A stretch of DNA of 64,000 nt from Silene latifolia (Eukaryota > Streptophyta > Magnoliopsida > Caryophyllales > Caryophyllaceae). The stretch is from assembly GCF_048544455.1 (NCBI RefSeq), contig NC_133537.1, positions 306,689,738 to 306,753,737 of the forward strand, written 5' to 3'. The position numbers and the translations under genes were made by a program. A model generated the notes under the pieces. It was not told the DNA's origin, did not search any database, and saw only the letters and a list, made by a program, of their open reading frames with translations. Shown here one piece after another: positions 49,893 through 61,204 of this stretch (positions are counted from its first letter, which is position 1; each line of letters starts with the position of its first letter).

Positions 49893-51457
49893 GTGAATGG
49901 CACTAACCGTTTCATGTCTAGGGGATTACTTTGAGGTGGTAATTGCCCCTTTTGTCTTTGTGAGCTCGAAGATGCTAGTTGGGTCAATTGTGTTTCCAAC
50001 ATCTTGGTGTGAGCTAGAATGTTGTTGATGGTGGTGTCTTTTGCTTGGCTATCTTTTTGCATTTGGGTGAAAAATTCTTGTTGATTCTTTTGCATTTGAA
50101 GGACCGCTTTTTGGACATCAAAACTTTGGTCATTGTGGTGATTGTATGGATTTTGATTTTGGTAACCTTGGTTTTGATTGAAAAAGGGTCTTTGGTTTTG
50201 ATTTCTCATGGGTGGTGGAGTGTATGTTGTTTGAGGGTTTTGGACATTTTGGCTTTTGTATGAGAGATTTGGATGGAACTTGGTGTTTTCATTGTAAAAA
50301 TTTGAATAAGGGGTACCGCTTTTGTAAGCTTGGAAAGCATTGACTTGCTCGGTTGTTCCCCTACATTCACTTGAGTCATGACCTAAGGTTCCACAATTCT
50401 CACATATCCCGCTTGGGATTGATGAGGATGCCGTCATGGCATTGACATGATGCTTTGATGATTTTGAACTTTCCTCAAGTCTAGCCATAGCTTGTTCAAA
50501 CTTCAAGTTGATTGTGTCAATGTGAGCACTAAGTTGAGCACCCAATTGAGTAACGGTGTCCACTTCATACTTTCCTCTAGTAGCCTTGCGAGGCCTACTA
50601 TATTGCGAATTATGGACCGCCATTTCCTCAATCTTGTTCCATGTTTGATTGTCATCAACTTCGGTGAACATTCCATTTGATCCCATATTGAGAATGTTCC
50701 TTGAATCTTCATATAAACCATTCCAAAATTGTTGCACTAAAAACCATTCGCTAAGTCCATGGTGAGGACATGAGCGACAAATACCTTTGAACCGCTCCCA
50801 AGCTTCATACAAAGATTCTTCATCCCTTTGCTTAAAACCCGTAATTTGAGCTCTTAGCATATTGGTCTTTTCCGGTGGGTAGAATTTTTGGTAGAAAGCT
50901 GGAGCTAGCTTCTTCCAAGAATCTATTCCAAGGGTGGCCTTATCAAGGCCCTTCAACCATTGTTTTGCGGTGCCGATTAACGAAAAAGGAAATAAGACCC
51001 ATCTTATTTGGTCTTGAGTCACGCCCGTTTGAGAGATAGCTTCACAATAATCACAAAATGTTTCCATATGAGAATGAGGGTCCTCACTAGGCATTCCCCC
51101 GAATTGGCTCCTCTCAACTAGTTGGATGAAGGCGGACTTGGCAATAAAGTTTCCGGTAAGATGTTGTGGGGTAGGAGTACCATTTGGTAGATCCTCCTCG
51201 GTGGGTATAGAGTGTGACGAGAATTTAGGCATTGTAGGTGGATTTTGTGTGGTATTGTTTAATGGGTTTTCTTCTCCTTCTATTGCGAAAGGATTGACAA
51301 ACTCACTAGTGGGTTGAACAACTTCACCAACACCTCCCAAATTCCTCCTAACAAGTCTCCTATTATTCGTCAAGGTTCTTTCGATTTCACGGTCAAAAGG
51401 TAACAAATCTCTTTGTAACCTTCTAGACATGCAAAATATCAAACAACTCAAAAACAA
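49889..51457 (-). CDS. Gag of element B
   Basis: 522 residues; the better start may be the internal Met at about 51430 (MSRRLQRDLLPF). The gag core AFIQLVERSQFGGMPSEDPHSHM..GVTQDQIRWVLFPFSL..EESLYEAWERFKGI spans residues 105-215. The zinc knuckle CENCGTLGHDSSEC lies near residue 345, then an Asn/Gln-rich region and a helical tail (TQLTQLASSSSQRQKGQLPP). It would assemble particles and bind element RNA. It aligns through its core with the element A gag. Confidence 0.93.
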   Translation of the reverse strand: MFLSCLIFCMSRRLQRDLLPFDREIERTLTNNRRLVRRNLGGVGEVVQPTSEFVNPFAIEGEENPLNNTTQNPPTMPKFSSHSIPTEEDLPNGTPTPQHLTGNFIAKSAFIQLVERSQFGGMPSEDPHSHMETFCDYCEAISQTGVTQDQIRWVLFPFSLIGTAKQWLKGLDKATLGIDSWKKLAPAFYQKFYPPEKTNMLRAQITGFKQRDEESLYEAWERFKGICRSCPHHGLSEWFLVQQFWNGLYEDSRNILNMGSNGMFTEVDDNQTWNKIEEMAVHNSQYSRPRKATRGKYEVDTVTQLGAQLSAHIDTINLKFEQAMARLEESSKSSKHHVNAMTASSSIPSGICENCGTLGHDSSECRGTTEQVNAFQAYKSGTPYSNFYNENTKFHPNLSYKSQNVQNPQTTYTPPPMRNQNQRPFFNQNQGYQNQNPYNHHNDQSFDVQKAVLQMQKNQQEFFTQMQKDSQAKDTTINNILAHTKMLETQLTQLASSSSQRQKGQLPPQSNPLDMKRLVPFT

Positions 51458-51548
51458 TTAGAACAATCCTTGAGGAGTTTTACTTCCCCAAGGTGAAAAA
51501 GACACAACTAAAAACAATAAAAGAAATCTTAAATCAATTAAACACCGT

Positions 51549-51565
51549 CCCCAGCAACGGCGCCA
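51549..51565 (-). promoter_or_regulatory. Primer binding site of element B (tRNA-Asp)
   Basis: CCCCAGCAACGGCGCCA on the plus strand is one mismatch from the tRNA-Asp 3' end, four bases from the LTR. Confidence 0.87.
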
Positions 51566-51569
51566 TTTT

Positions 51570-53329
51570 TGATCGGAGCCATTTGGTGTTCACAATTAAG
51601 CATATGTGGTCGTTGGTCAATGGTCGATACAAAACACAATTTATACTTCACAAACAACTCTACAATTAGTAAAGAGGCAAGTAAAGGTCGGATCCCAAGG
51701 GACGGGTATTGAAATGAAGATTCTATTGTAACTAGCGGTGTCTAGGGGTGTCACAAATTGGGTTGATGTAGAAGGTTACTAAACTAAAATAGCAATGAAA
51801 ATAAACTAACAAGGTAAATGAAATAAGGGTGTAAACAATTGATTAAAAGCACTAGGGTGTCATGGGTTCATAGGGGAATCATGGGATATGATCATACAAA
51901 CATGTTCTCAAATTATAAGCAAACAATTATTGTTGTGATGGATCGAGTTGGGTTATATCTTACAATCCTAGGAAAGTTTGGGTCCCGGAGCCGAATCTCT
52001 TGGATTGTACAACACCTACAAGTCGACTTAATCTTCCCTACTTAACACATGCATGGTCTAACAAGACTCGAGTTGGGTTATGTCTTACAAGTCAAGTTGA
52101 AAGGATAGAAGATGATAGTAAATGCAAGGATTCATAGGCTTAGCATTTCATCAAATATAACATGTGCATGTATTAAGATCAAAACAAGCAAGCAAATAAG
52201 ATATGAAAGCATATTAATTTAAGCATGAATCATTCCCCATGTTGGTTTCCCCTAATCACCCATTAAACCCTAGCTAAGAGACTACTCACTCATTATCATA
52301 TTGATCATGCTAGAAAGGTTGTCAATCATACTAACATAATAAAACATGATGAATAAATGAAAGTAATTAGCAATAATTAAAAAGGGATTAAGAGATTATA
52401 CCTACTAATGATTCCAATAATAAAGCAAGAATAATAGAAGTACTTGAATCCTAGATTGAGAGGTTGTCAATCTCCCAATAATAACCCAAATAATCTTCAA
52501 TTACCCAAAATAAAGTAAGAACAAGAGAGAGATTAAGGAACTAAAACTTGGATTAAAACTTGATTAATATTTGATTACAATATTGAAGAGAGATTTGATT
52601 GATATTAACTACACTAATTATTGATAAGAAGAACATGCTCCTCTAATTAGACTTAATGGGGTATTTATAGTGAAAATTAGGGAGGATGCATTAGGGTTAA
52701 CTAAGGGCTAAACTAGTAATTACACTTTTTAAGTTGAGCAAGGAGCCTCCGGGATTGTCCGAGAGAAGGGCTTCTCCATTTCGTAGCTTGAAGAACGAAA
52801 GCGTCTTTGTCTTTGTGATCCGTGCTGGGCCGGGAGTCGGGACGGCCGGATCTGGGATGGACAATCCGAGCGGATCAAGGAACAAGACGCTCGGACTGGG
52901 CATGGGCAATCCGAGCGGATTCCTGGTGAGGACGCTCGGATTGGCGAGGACGGACGGATTCTCTACAATCCGTTCGGATTGTAGTTCAAAGACTTTCCTT
53001 CTTCTTTTTCTTCCCTTTTCTTCACGAATTCCTTGGGGATTTCCTTGGGGACTCAAGGATCCTTTTCTCAACAATGCTCTTCTACTATGCTATGTACAAA
53101 GGCCTTCTAGTCTTGTCTCTCCTTGATGCTTGGTCATTGAATATGATCAATTTAGCCTTGTTTTGCCATGAAAATGCAAGATTCTTACTCCTTTCCTACC
53201 AAGGGATCAAAATCTCAAAGAATATGCAAAACGAAGAACTAAAGATAAGAAATGACCCAAATAGGCACTAAAAAGCATAGAAACAATGGTAATTCGGGGG
53301 CTAAATATGCGCCAATTATGGTCGCATCA
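51570..53329 (-). repeat. Element B 5' LTR
   Basis: 1760 bp, near-identical to 42269-44028, ending CATCA before the CAAAC duplication. Confidence 0.94.
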
Positions 53330-53334
53330 CAAAC

Positions 53335-54359
53335 ATTACTCTATTTCATAATTACAATTTATTCCTCTTTAATACCAAACTTTTCATATTCCATAATTAT
53401 GAAACCATCAACAAATTTTACCTATAAAATAAGATTAGTAGATGAGAATCTAGCTTACCTATTTGTTTTTATTTGATTGAACTTTTTTTTTTAAAAAAAA
53501 TATCTTTCTTTTGTGGTGAAATGAACGAGAAATGAAGAGATACGAGAAAAATAGAAGAAAAGAGAATGTATAATTAACAAGCATTTATATCGTATTGTTC
53601 GTTTTTGGTGTTGTCCAATGTTGATGATGTCACTTGAGATTATTGATGATCGATGATCGAATATATATCACCATCCATTGTGGCGAAAGAATGTCCAACT
53701 TTGGTGAATGAAAGTCTAGCTTGACCAAATTGTACCCTTAACTTTTTTGTCTCACACATTCTTAAGAACAATGTAATGTTTTGAATTTTTTTTAATGTAT
53801 TCATTAATTAATAATGTGTAGTTAATTTGTTGGGATTAACAACATATTACATATGTATTGAATAAAATTTATATTTTGCTCGTACTTTGACTATCAAATA
53901 GTAACGAATTTTTTTATTTTTGAATTTTTGAAGTGAGAATATTGCAGTAATGTCGATGTTTTTTTTTATCTCGATCTATTATATCCATCTCATTTAATTT
54001 TTAAATTTGATTAAATTTTACAACGGTTAAGTGAAAATGAGTGAAGAATAGTTTAGTTTTTCAATATAATTATTATTTTCAAACATAAAATATAACTATG
54101 GTTGATGTTACTTACTATTTTTATGATATCATCATTTTAATAAAGTTATAAACTAGAAAAAATATCATTTAAATGTCGAATAAATACAATATCATTCGGC
54201 TATAGATAACAAATAAGAATAATATAAACATGATGCAATAACAAATAAACAATAAAGAATGATGTAAGTATCAAGACACTATAAGAAAAAAAAAAAAAAA
54301 AAAAAAGATTACGTGAGCAAATAATTATTAATGACGAGCTAGAAAAGTCACGTGATTTT
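53335..54359. other. Helitron interior, no gene seen
   Basis: AT-rich DNA with an A run near 54285-54306. No gene-like frame or clear repeat. Confidence 0.5.
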
Positions 54360-54487
54360 CACGGAAAATCTATACAATATTTTAAAAAGATAAAACTAAG
54401 CATTTCACTAAGTAATGTCTCCTCACGGAAAATCTATACAATATTTTAAAAAGATAAAACTAAGCATTTCACTAAGTAATGTCTCCT
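54360..54487. repeat. 64-bp tandem duplication covering a Helitron 5' end
   Basis: Two near-perfect copies, 54360-54423 and 54424-54487, each contain CACGGAAAATCTATAC followed by AATATTTTAAAAAG. Each therefore has a Helitron-type start (A|TCTATACAATATTTT) joined to a CACGG tail. Confidence 0.85.
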
Positions 54488-56025
54488 ATCAAAAGTCATC
54501 TTGAATTGTGATGTGTCACATGCATATAATTAGTGAAAATAAAAATAAAATTTATGTTGTACAAAAGAATGTAAATGTCAATAAACTTTTTAGTTTCCTC
54601 TCATATTTATAGCTATTAATAATTAATAATTAATTTACTCTACTAATTTAACATCTAAATCCTTTCTTAGTTGATTTTTTGGCTTCCCTCTCCTCATTTA
54701 TACTACCTATACACATTGTCTTATTTTTGTCTACAATTATCATCATTTGCATTACCACAATGTTTGGACTTCTCTACCTTCAACACTTTTGAGATTTTGA
54801 AGATTTTTCATCTTTAAGCTTCCACACTCAATTCAAAATTATTTGGTTCACATAAAATCCTAATTGAATTAATCATTTCAACTTGACTTTATAACAACTT
54901 TACGTAGCTACAATTTATTTTATATTCTTATTTAATTGCAGCTCATTCTACGTAATTAAATTAATGTTTATTTACATTTCATTATTATAGTTTGATTGAC
55001 TTTTTATTTTTTGACAGGTACTCCATCCTTATATACTATGTAGTATTTATAATTACATATAGTAGTATACATCTCGATGAAGCCACATAAGACATTACAC
55101 CCGCCAATTCTTGGAAGATTTTTTGTCAAAAGTTTGTGAATTCTACCCAGTTTATCTTCGTTGCACTAATGTTGCACGTAACACCTTTTTTCTCCTTAAT
55201 TTTTTTTGTTAAGACTTCAATTAGTCACAAATCAAATAACTCAACGTGTGTAAAAGATTATACGAGTAAGTCAATAAGCTTAGACATTTTTGCCAATATA
55301 ATTTAAGGAGATATTTTTAAGTTGTAGCTAATTATTTTTACAATGTATAAGAATGTTTATTTATTTATATTTTTGGTTGAACAAAGTGGAAGCGCCTATG
55401 TGACATATTGTATAGACTAAATATTTGTTATGTGTGTCATTCATAAGATGCATAACTAATTTTGCTCATTTTTACCAATAATTGTTCGAAATTCTAAAGT
55501 TATACTCTTTTACTTCACTCTCTTACTATTTTCCATAAATCTATTGTACGCAAAAATAATTTGTGACACAAATTTTTTGCTTATTTGGTGTTACAGGGCA
55601 TTCTACATATTTTTAAAATATGACAGAAATTTTTTTAAAAGTATAAAATCCATTGAAATTGAGGGAATATAAAATCTCTATATATATATAAAAGAGAGTT
55701 TTTTCGAGCGATCTGAGAGCGTCCACATCATCAAAAATAAATTTAGGAAAGTATAATTTTTGATGTAAAAAATAAAGTGGAGAATCTTTTAATTATTATA
55801 ATATGTATATTTTCTAAATTATATTCAAGTGATATTTCCAATTTTTATATCAACCTTTTACATTTCATTTGTCAAAAAAAAATCGTTAAAAAAATTATGA
55901 AAATAATATAATTAGCATTGTGGTAAAAAAATGCTATCATTAGAGTATAAATTTCATATTATTTGCACATATTAAAGATGGTGTACTTCTTAATATGAAA
56001 AGTTGTGTACTTTTTAGTATGTTTT

Positions 56026-56133
56026 GTCCCACATTGAAAAATAAGTAGTGTGGTGAACATACTACATATAAATAGTAGAATTGTCCCACATCAAAAGATT
56101 AGTATAAGGTGGGTGATTCTATAATTATAAATA
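56026..56133 (+). promoter_or_regulatory. Two USE-TATA modules (snRNA promoter-like)
   Basis: GTCCCACATTG (56026) is followed after 30 bases by TATAAATA (56067). GTCCCACATCA (56083) is followed after 32 bases by TATAAATA (56126). Plant U-snRNA promoters use RTCCCACATCG about 33 bases before TATA. No snRNA sequence follows, so function is unproven. Confidence 0.5.
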
Positions 56134-56775
56134 GGAGGCATACTTGGAACTTAGGCATCAACCCAAAATCTTTTGAGTCTCTTAAGTATTGTTTTGGAGA
56201 GCTCTTAAAAGTTTATATCATTATATTTTCTACCTATAGATTTTATATGTCCCACATTGAAAATAATGTAGGTGTGGTAAATATACTACGTTTAAATAAT
56301 ATAATTAGAATTGTGTTAAAAAAAATCTATCATTAGAATATAGGTTCATATCATTTGCACATATTTTAATTATAATAAAAAAAATAAAAAATAAACGTAT
56401 GAATATTAATAGATAATATAGTATTTGGTTATTATTAAATCGGGTTGGATGTCGAATTAGGTTCAAAAAATATGGTGTACTTTTAAATATGTTATTCGTC
56501 TCACATTGAAAAATAATGTAGGTGTGATAAATATATACTACGTATAAATAGTTGAATTGTCCCACATCATAAGATTATCATAAGGTGGGTGATCCCGTGA
56601 TTACAAATATGATTTATTCTTGGAACTTAGGTATCACCCCAAATATATTGAATCTCTCAAAGTATACTTATTATATAAGAGACTTTAAACATAATCTTGA
56701 ATTAAATGCTAAATTTTTAAAGTTGTAACATTTTTTTAGGTGGGAGAAAGATCGATAAAATGGTCAATATTATAA

Positions 56776-57190
56776 CGAAAAATTTTCATGGTGCCCTCGA
56801 ATTTTGTTAGATTACACATAATACCCCTAATTTTAAGTTTGTACATATATAATACCCTTGTGTTTACTTTTTTCATAACGCCGTTACTCCTATGAGTAAC
56901 TAGATGAGTAATTGAGCATGCCATGCTATTTGTGTTTTGTTATTTAGGTATTAAATGTTAGTTTATTAAATAAAATATGGATTTAAGAATTAGATGATGA
57001 AGTGTTTGTGTAATAGATAACAAAAGAAAAAGGCGTCAAAAGTCATAGGAGCAATGACATTATGACGGAAGTTGTCAAATGGTAATATGGGAAAGAAAAA
57101 GGTGAACACAGGGGTACCATTTGTAGAAACTTAAAATTAGGGGTACCATGTGTAATCTATCAAAGTTCAAGGTTACCATGAGAAATTTCC
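56776..57190. mobile_element. MULE-type MITE with roughly 70-bp inverted ends
   Basis: The left arm (CATGGTGCCCTCGAATTTTG..GATTACACATAATACCCC) is mirrored by GGGGTACCATGTGTAATC..AGGTTACCATG at the right. The direct repeat AATATTATAA flanks it at 56766-56775 and 57191-57200. A related, incomplete stretch follows at 57330-57445. Confidence 0.75.
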
Positions 57191-57643
57191 AATATTATAA
57201 TGATATAGTTAATTAAATTTTCATTTAAAAGAGAGAGATATCCGTACCAATAAAACAATAAAGGGGGTATTATTTTTTAATTGTTATTTTATTGTCACGC
57301 CATCAAACTTAACGTCTATTTAACAGCCTTTATATTAGGGTGTACCATGGAAAAAAAAATGGAACTTCAAGGATACCATAAGCAGATTCTTAAAAGTAGG
57401 GGTAACATGAAAAATCTGACAAAATTAAGGGGTACCACGGGAAATTTCCGTATCTCAATTATGATAAAAAAAAAATGAAGAAAAACAACGACAAATATTA
57501 ATGGAGAGTACTTGATCATATTATTAAACTTAAATATAACTATTAGATATAATGAGTAACAATTAATCGTATTCGGTATTCGGGATCTGGTTGAATGTCG
57601 AACTAAGTGCAAAAAAGATGGTGTAATTCTGAGTATGTTATTT

Positions 57644-57813
57644 GTCCCACATTGTAAAACAATGCAGGTTTGATGATATACTACGTATAAATAGTAGAAT
57701 TGTCCCACATCAGAAAAATAATCCAAGTTTGGTGAATATATTACTTATAAATAGTAGAATTGTCTCACATCGAAAGATTAGTATAAGGTGGGGTGATTAT
57801 ATGATTATAAATA
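57644..57813 (+). promoter_or_regulatory. Three consecutive USE-TATA modules
   Basis: GTCCCACATTG, GTCCCACATCA and GTCTCACATCG at 57644, 57702 and 57762 are followed by TATAAATA at 57686, 57746 and 57806, with gaps of 31, 33 and 33 bases. The regular spacing matches plant pol II snRNA promoter geometry. Confidence 0.5.
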
Positions 57814-58704
57814 AGAGTTAACCCACGTATTTATTAATCTTTTATTTTATTTTGAAAGAAATATTTTAATAATATGTAAACAAATCATTAGACATAGAAT
57901 GTAAACATTAAACCCTTATGTTTTTTTTTTGCATTATAAATAAGTTAATTACCCCGTTGCAACGCACGGGCATTCAAACTAGTTGTTGTAATATACAAGT
58001 ATATCCATTATTAGGTACTGAAAATTTAGTTCGTACTTGCAACACATACACAATAATTTTAAAATGTTACCTTAAGCAACTTTTTTTTTTTATCAAATAT
58101 GCAATTATTTTCACTATCCATCTATAATTACAGGTGTAAAAACTCTAATTCATTTAATCAATAAAGTGAAATTAAACTAACACTTAAATATTTGTTGGTT
58201 AAGAAAAATATTTGTATTGCATAATCTTTAAGCCGATTAAAACAATAAATTATTAACGATCCCGTGATTTTCACGGGCTCTAAAACTAGTTAAATTTAGA
58301 AAACACAATAATATAGTGATTTTCCTTAAAATTAACATGCCCCACTTATGGAATTAATTAGTATCATTATAGAATTATAAATTAAATTAAATGTAGTAAA
58401 AGTAATAGTAGCAGTAACGAGATTAATAAAATTAACGGTATTAATGTGGGATTAGTGATAGTTATAATAATGACAGCGGGAGTAGTGAAGGTAACAACGA
58501 ATGTAGTGAAAGTAACGGTGGTAACAATGAGAAAAAGTATGAACAATTAAATAACCAATCGACTCAAGAAAATATTTTATTTATTTAAATATAAGTCGGA
58601 TAAAATTAACGGGAATAATTAATTTAACAAAAAAAATAGAGGAATTACTAAAAGAAACAATAGTAACCACGGGAGTAGTGAACGTAATGATATTAACAAA
58701 GAAT

Positions 58705-59173
58705 GTTTTAATCTCATTACAGACGGCACATATCCGTCTATAACTAAAGACGAGCCAAATACAATACCACATTCCTAATAGGACAAACAACAAGTGGGGT
58801 GATGGGGGACACAAATGTCACCACTTTCAAGCTATTTGACTACAAGGTATGCACGAGCGGGATCAGTAGCATGGAAAAGAGCGACATGTCACCCAGTTGT
58901 ATATGGCAGCAATAGCTAGCAAAGCAACTAATTTAACTTCTACAGTATGAGGTAGCTAAAGACTGTTTGCTATCAATGTTAGTTTCCCACGGAGGGTGAG
59001 TCAGGGCCTAAGATCAGGCCGGGGAGTGCAATAGAGAACTTGAGATCCGATGCGAACGGGAAGAGCACTCGACGAAAGGAGGACAGACTAAGCAAGTACG
59101 AGAAATTGGCCCTGCTCCGCTTTCTGCGTCTTTAGCTATAGACGGATATATCCGTCTATAGCAAGACTAGCTG
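58705..59173. mobile_element. MITE related to the one at 4149
   Basis: The left end has TCTCATTACAGACGG and the right end CCGTCTATAGCAAGACTAGCTG, matching the 4149-4336 ends. It is longer (about 469 bp), with a moderately GC-rich centre (58980-59120) that I cannot identify. No clear target duplication. Confidence 0.5.
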
Positions 59174-59378
59174 ATAATATTAATAGTGGGGTAGTGAACG
59201 TGTCTCATAATTTGAAAATAAATTTTACATTTAATCATAATAACAAAAAACGCCATAGAAAAATATATTACTAATAGTAAACGTGTGAGTTAAACAACTC
59301 CAACATAGTTTATTTCATTGAAAATAAAATTTAACGGTAAATAGAGGTAGCCCGGGCGAAGCCGGGCACCAAGCCTAG

Positions 59379-59949
59379 TTATACTATAATATTTCATAAC
59401 AATTAACGAATTAAATACTTGCTCTATACTCGAATAATCATTCATAATTGAAAATTTTGAGAGGGTTTGAAGGAAGTCAAAGATTTCACAATAGAGAGAA
59501 GATAGAGAGAATTAGGTTTAATAATTTTTAGTCAAGGGTAAAGAAATGAAGAAATTGATGCATAAGGTATTATAATAAGTAAAATGTGTCAAATAAATTA
59601 CGTTAAATAATAACGTGTAGGTTATATTGTAATTTTTACAAGCACATTATAAGATTTATACAAAAAAAATATATAACGAAGCAACGTATTTATAAGTTTT
59701 ATTCATATTCATGAAAAAATCTGAGAAGATAGAGAGAATTAGGTTTGATAATTTTTAGTCAAGGGTAAAGAAATGAAGAAATTGATGCATAAGGTATTAT
59801 AATAAGTAAAATGTGTCAAATAAATTACGTTAAATAATAACGTGTAGGTTATATTGTAATTTTTACAAGCACATTATAAGATTTATACAAAAAAAATATA
59901 TAACGAAGCAACGTATTTATAAGTTTTATTCATATTCATGAAAAAATCT
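59379..59949. repeat. R3-flank duplicate plus 227-bp tandem repeat
   Basis: 59379-59401 is the end of an R3-type LTR; 59402-59690 repeats 40635-40922. Within it, 59496-59722 and 59723-59949 are a near-identical 227-bp tandem pair (GAGAAGATAGAGAGAATTAG..CATGAAAAAATCT). Confidence 0.85.
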
Positions 59950-59960
59950 AAAAGGATTTT

Positions 59961-59965
59961 AAAAA
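59961..59965 (-). terminator. Pol III terminator of tRNA-Phe
   Basis: Five A on the plus strand, so TTTTT on the tRNA strand, seven bases after the tRNA 3' end. Confidence 0.75.
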
Positions 59966-59971
59966 TTGCGG

Positions 59972-59996
59972 TGCGGTGAGCGTGGATCGAACACAC

Positions 59997-60039
<43 letters not shown>

Positions 60040-60044
60040 CCCGC
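59972..60044 (-). tRNA. tRNA-Phe(GAA)
   Basis: The 73-nt minus-strand sequence folds as a cloverleaf: acceptor GCGGGGA, D arm GCTCAGTTGGGAGAGC, anticodon arm CAGACTGAAGATCTG with anticodon GAA, T loop TTCGATC, discriminator A, no intron. It agrees with the nuclear plant tRNA-Phe I recall, apart from a C-to-T at position 50 that still pairs as G-U. The upstream side (60050-60085) is AT-rich with a TATATATA stretch, and a T run follows the 3' end, so it is probably functional. Confidence 0.97.
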
Positions 60045-60059
60045 AATGGTATTTTCAAT

Positions 60060-61204
60060 CATTTATTAATATATATAGACAGACAAACGTTATACAAGAA
60101 GATGACGTTATACAAGAAGATGAGACGGAATCGCACGAAAGTTGGTTAGACGCTTGCGAAATAGCATCAATCCTAAAATTGCAACAAAAATGTCACTCAA
60201 ACCCTAGAAATTTCCATCCCTAAATTCCCAGAAACTTTATTTTTCAAATCAATATGCTGAATCAGGTGATTTTCTGTAATCTCATCTTATTTTATCCGTT
60301 AATTTAAGATTTGTCTGTCATTTTTTTCTTTGTAAATTTGCTTGAATTATTTGGCTGTTATTAAATGTATTCAAATTATGAACTCAGATTGTACTAATTG
60401 TGAACTGAGATTAATACAGAATGTGAACATCTTCAAGTATTTACTCCGCATCTGTCTATATCATTCATTACTAAGCTTTACTTTGATCCGTATTACTTGC
60501 ACTTTCGATATCGACGCTTTGCAATCCGCTTTGTTGACATATTGACATCTTAAGCATGTGCGGTCTTAGCTACGGCCTTTTTTTTATTTTTTTTTTATTT
60601 TTTTTTTACCGTTGTTTTCGAAATGCAGTTGCACCTGAATGAATCTTTAAATTGGCTATGGCAATATGACAGTTTGTTTAGTAGATACAGTTTAGTCACT
60701 TTAGCACAATTCGAAATCAGTGACTCAAATTTCAAGAGTGAAGGGGCATATGGTTATACTTCTCTTGTTACTTTTGTGATGAGATGTCATTTGGTTGTGT
60801 GCATTTCCGTGTTGCTCATTTTGTACGTATTTCATCTTAAATGATTTTGGAGGCTTGGCGTGAGATTGGCAAAGAATGAAGCAGAAGTTGTCACAATACA
60901 ATAGCTAGGTTTTTGTTTCTAACCATACTATTGAAAAGAATAGCGAGTATGTGAGCTGTGTAATTTTTGTGATTGGGTGAGATCGTGCGCATGATGTTTG
61001 AGTTGACGTGTATGCAAGGTTTTTGTGGCTTGCAGTCTCTCGATTATCGATTCTCTCTTCTTATTTGTTAGCTGAGCTGATGGTACGGAAATGCATGTAC
61101 TGTTGATGTTAATCGGTGTCTCGGTGATAACGTATTGTTGTTTGACTATATTTATGAATGAATGTTTTTTAAATATAGGAAATCTAATATAGAGTATATG
61201 GTAG
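60060..61204 (+). other. Probable 5' region and first intron(s) of the PEX22 gene
   Basis: AAACCCTAGAAATTTCC at about 60200 is typical of plant 5' leaders. ATGCTGAATCAG|GTGATTTTC at about 60261-60272 could be a tiny first coding exon with a donor site, but this is uncertain. T-rich intron-like sequence follows (60575-60610). I could not recognise the N-terminal exon of PEX22 here. Confidence 0.4.

Larger units (their letters stand above)
42269..53329 (-). mobile_element. Element B: Athila-like LTR retrotransposon, gag-protease-late ORF, no polymerase
   Basis: LTRs of 1760 bp at 42269-44028 and 51570-53329 start TGATCGGAGCC and end GTCGCATCA. The duplication CAAAC is at 42264-42268 and 53330-53334. 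In minus order come primer site 51549-51565, gag, protease, a palindrome array, an Athila-type late ORF, non-coding DNA and the polypurine tract (44029-44038). The reverse transcriptase, RNase H and integrase block that normally lies between protease and the late ORF is absent. The LTRs differ by a handful of bases and short indels, so the insertion is young. Confidence 0.94.
55675..57982 (+). mobile_element. Inner Helitron with repeated promoter-like modules
   Basis: The 5' end is A|TCTCTATATATATATAAAAG. The 3' end has hairpin CCCGTTGCAACGCACGGG and TTCAAACTAG|T at 57982. The interior has a duplicated block of about 340 bp (55905-56250 and 56280-56640), a MULE-type MITE, and several GTCCCACATYG-TATAAATA modules. 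Confidence 0.65.
54369..58289 (+). mobile_element. Probable nested Helitron
   Basis: The 5' end TCTATACAATATTTTAAAAAG (54369, or its duplicate at 54433) pairs in type with the 3' end CCCGTGATTTTCACGGGCTC..AAAACTAG|T at 58261-58289, which has a hairpin before CTAG. Pairing of these ends is inferred from nesting order. No coding capacity was found. Confidence 0.55.
40957..59378 (+). mobile_element. Large composite Helitron, 18.4 kb with nested insertions
   Basis: It begins A|TCAATCAATACTATATATTA (40957). It ends with hairpin GCCCGG-GCGAAG-CCGGGC (59350-59367) and CCAAGCCTAG|T (59378). Joining the flanks gives ATAATATTATACTATAATATTTC, which is exactly the R3 LTR sequence at 32970 and 40613, so the empty site is proven within the window. 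The interior holds element B, other Helitron ends and MITEs. No Rep/helicase gene is seen. Without element B it is about 7.4 kb, part of which is later insertions. Confidence 0.85.
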
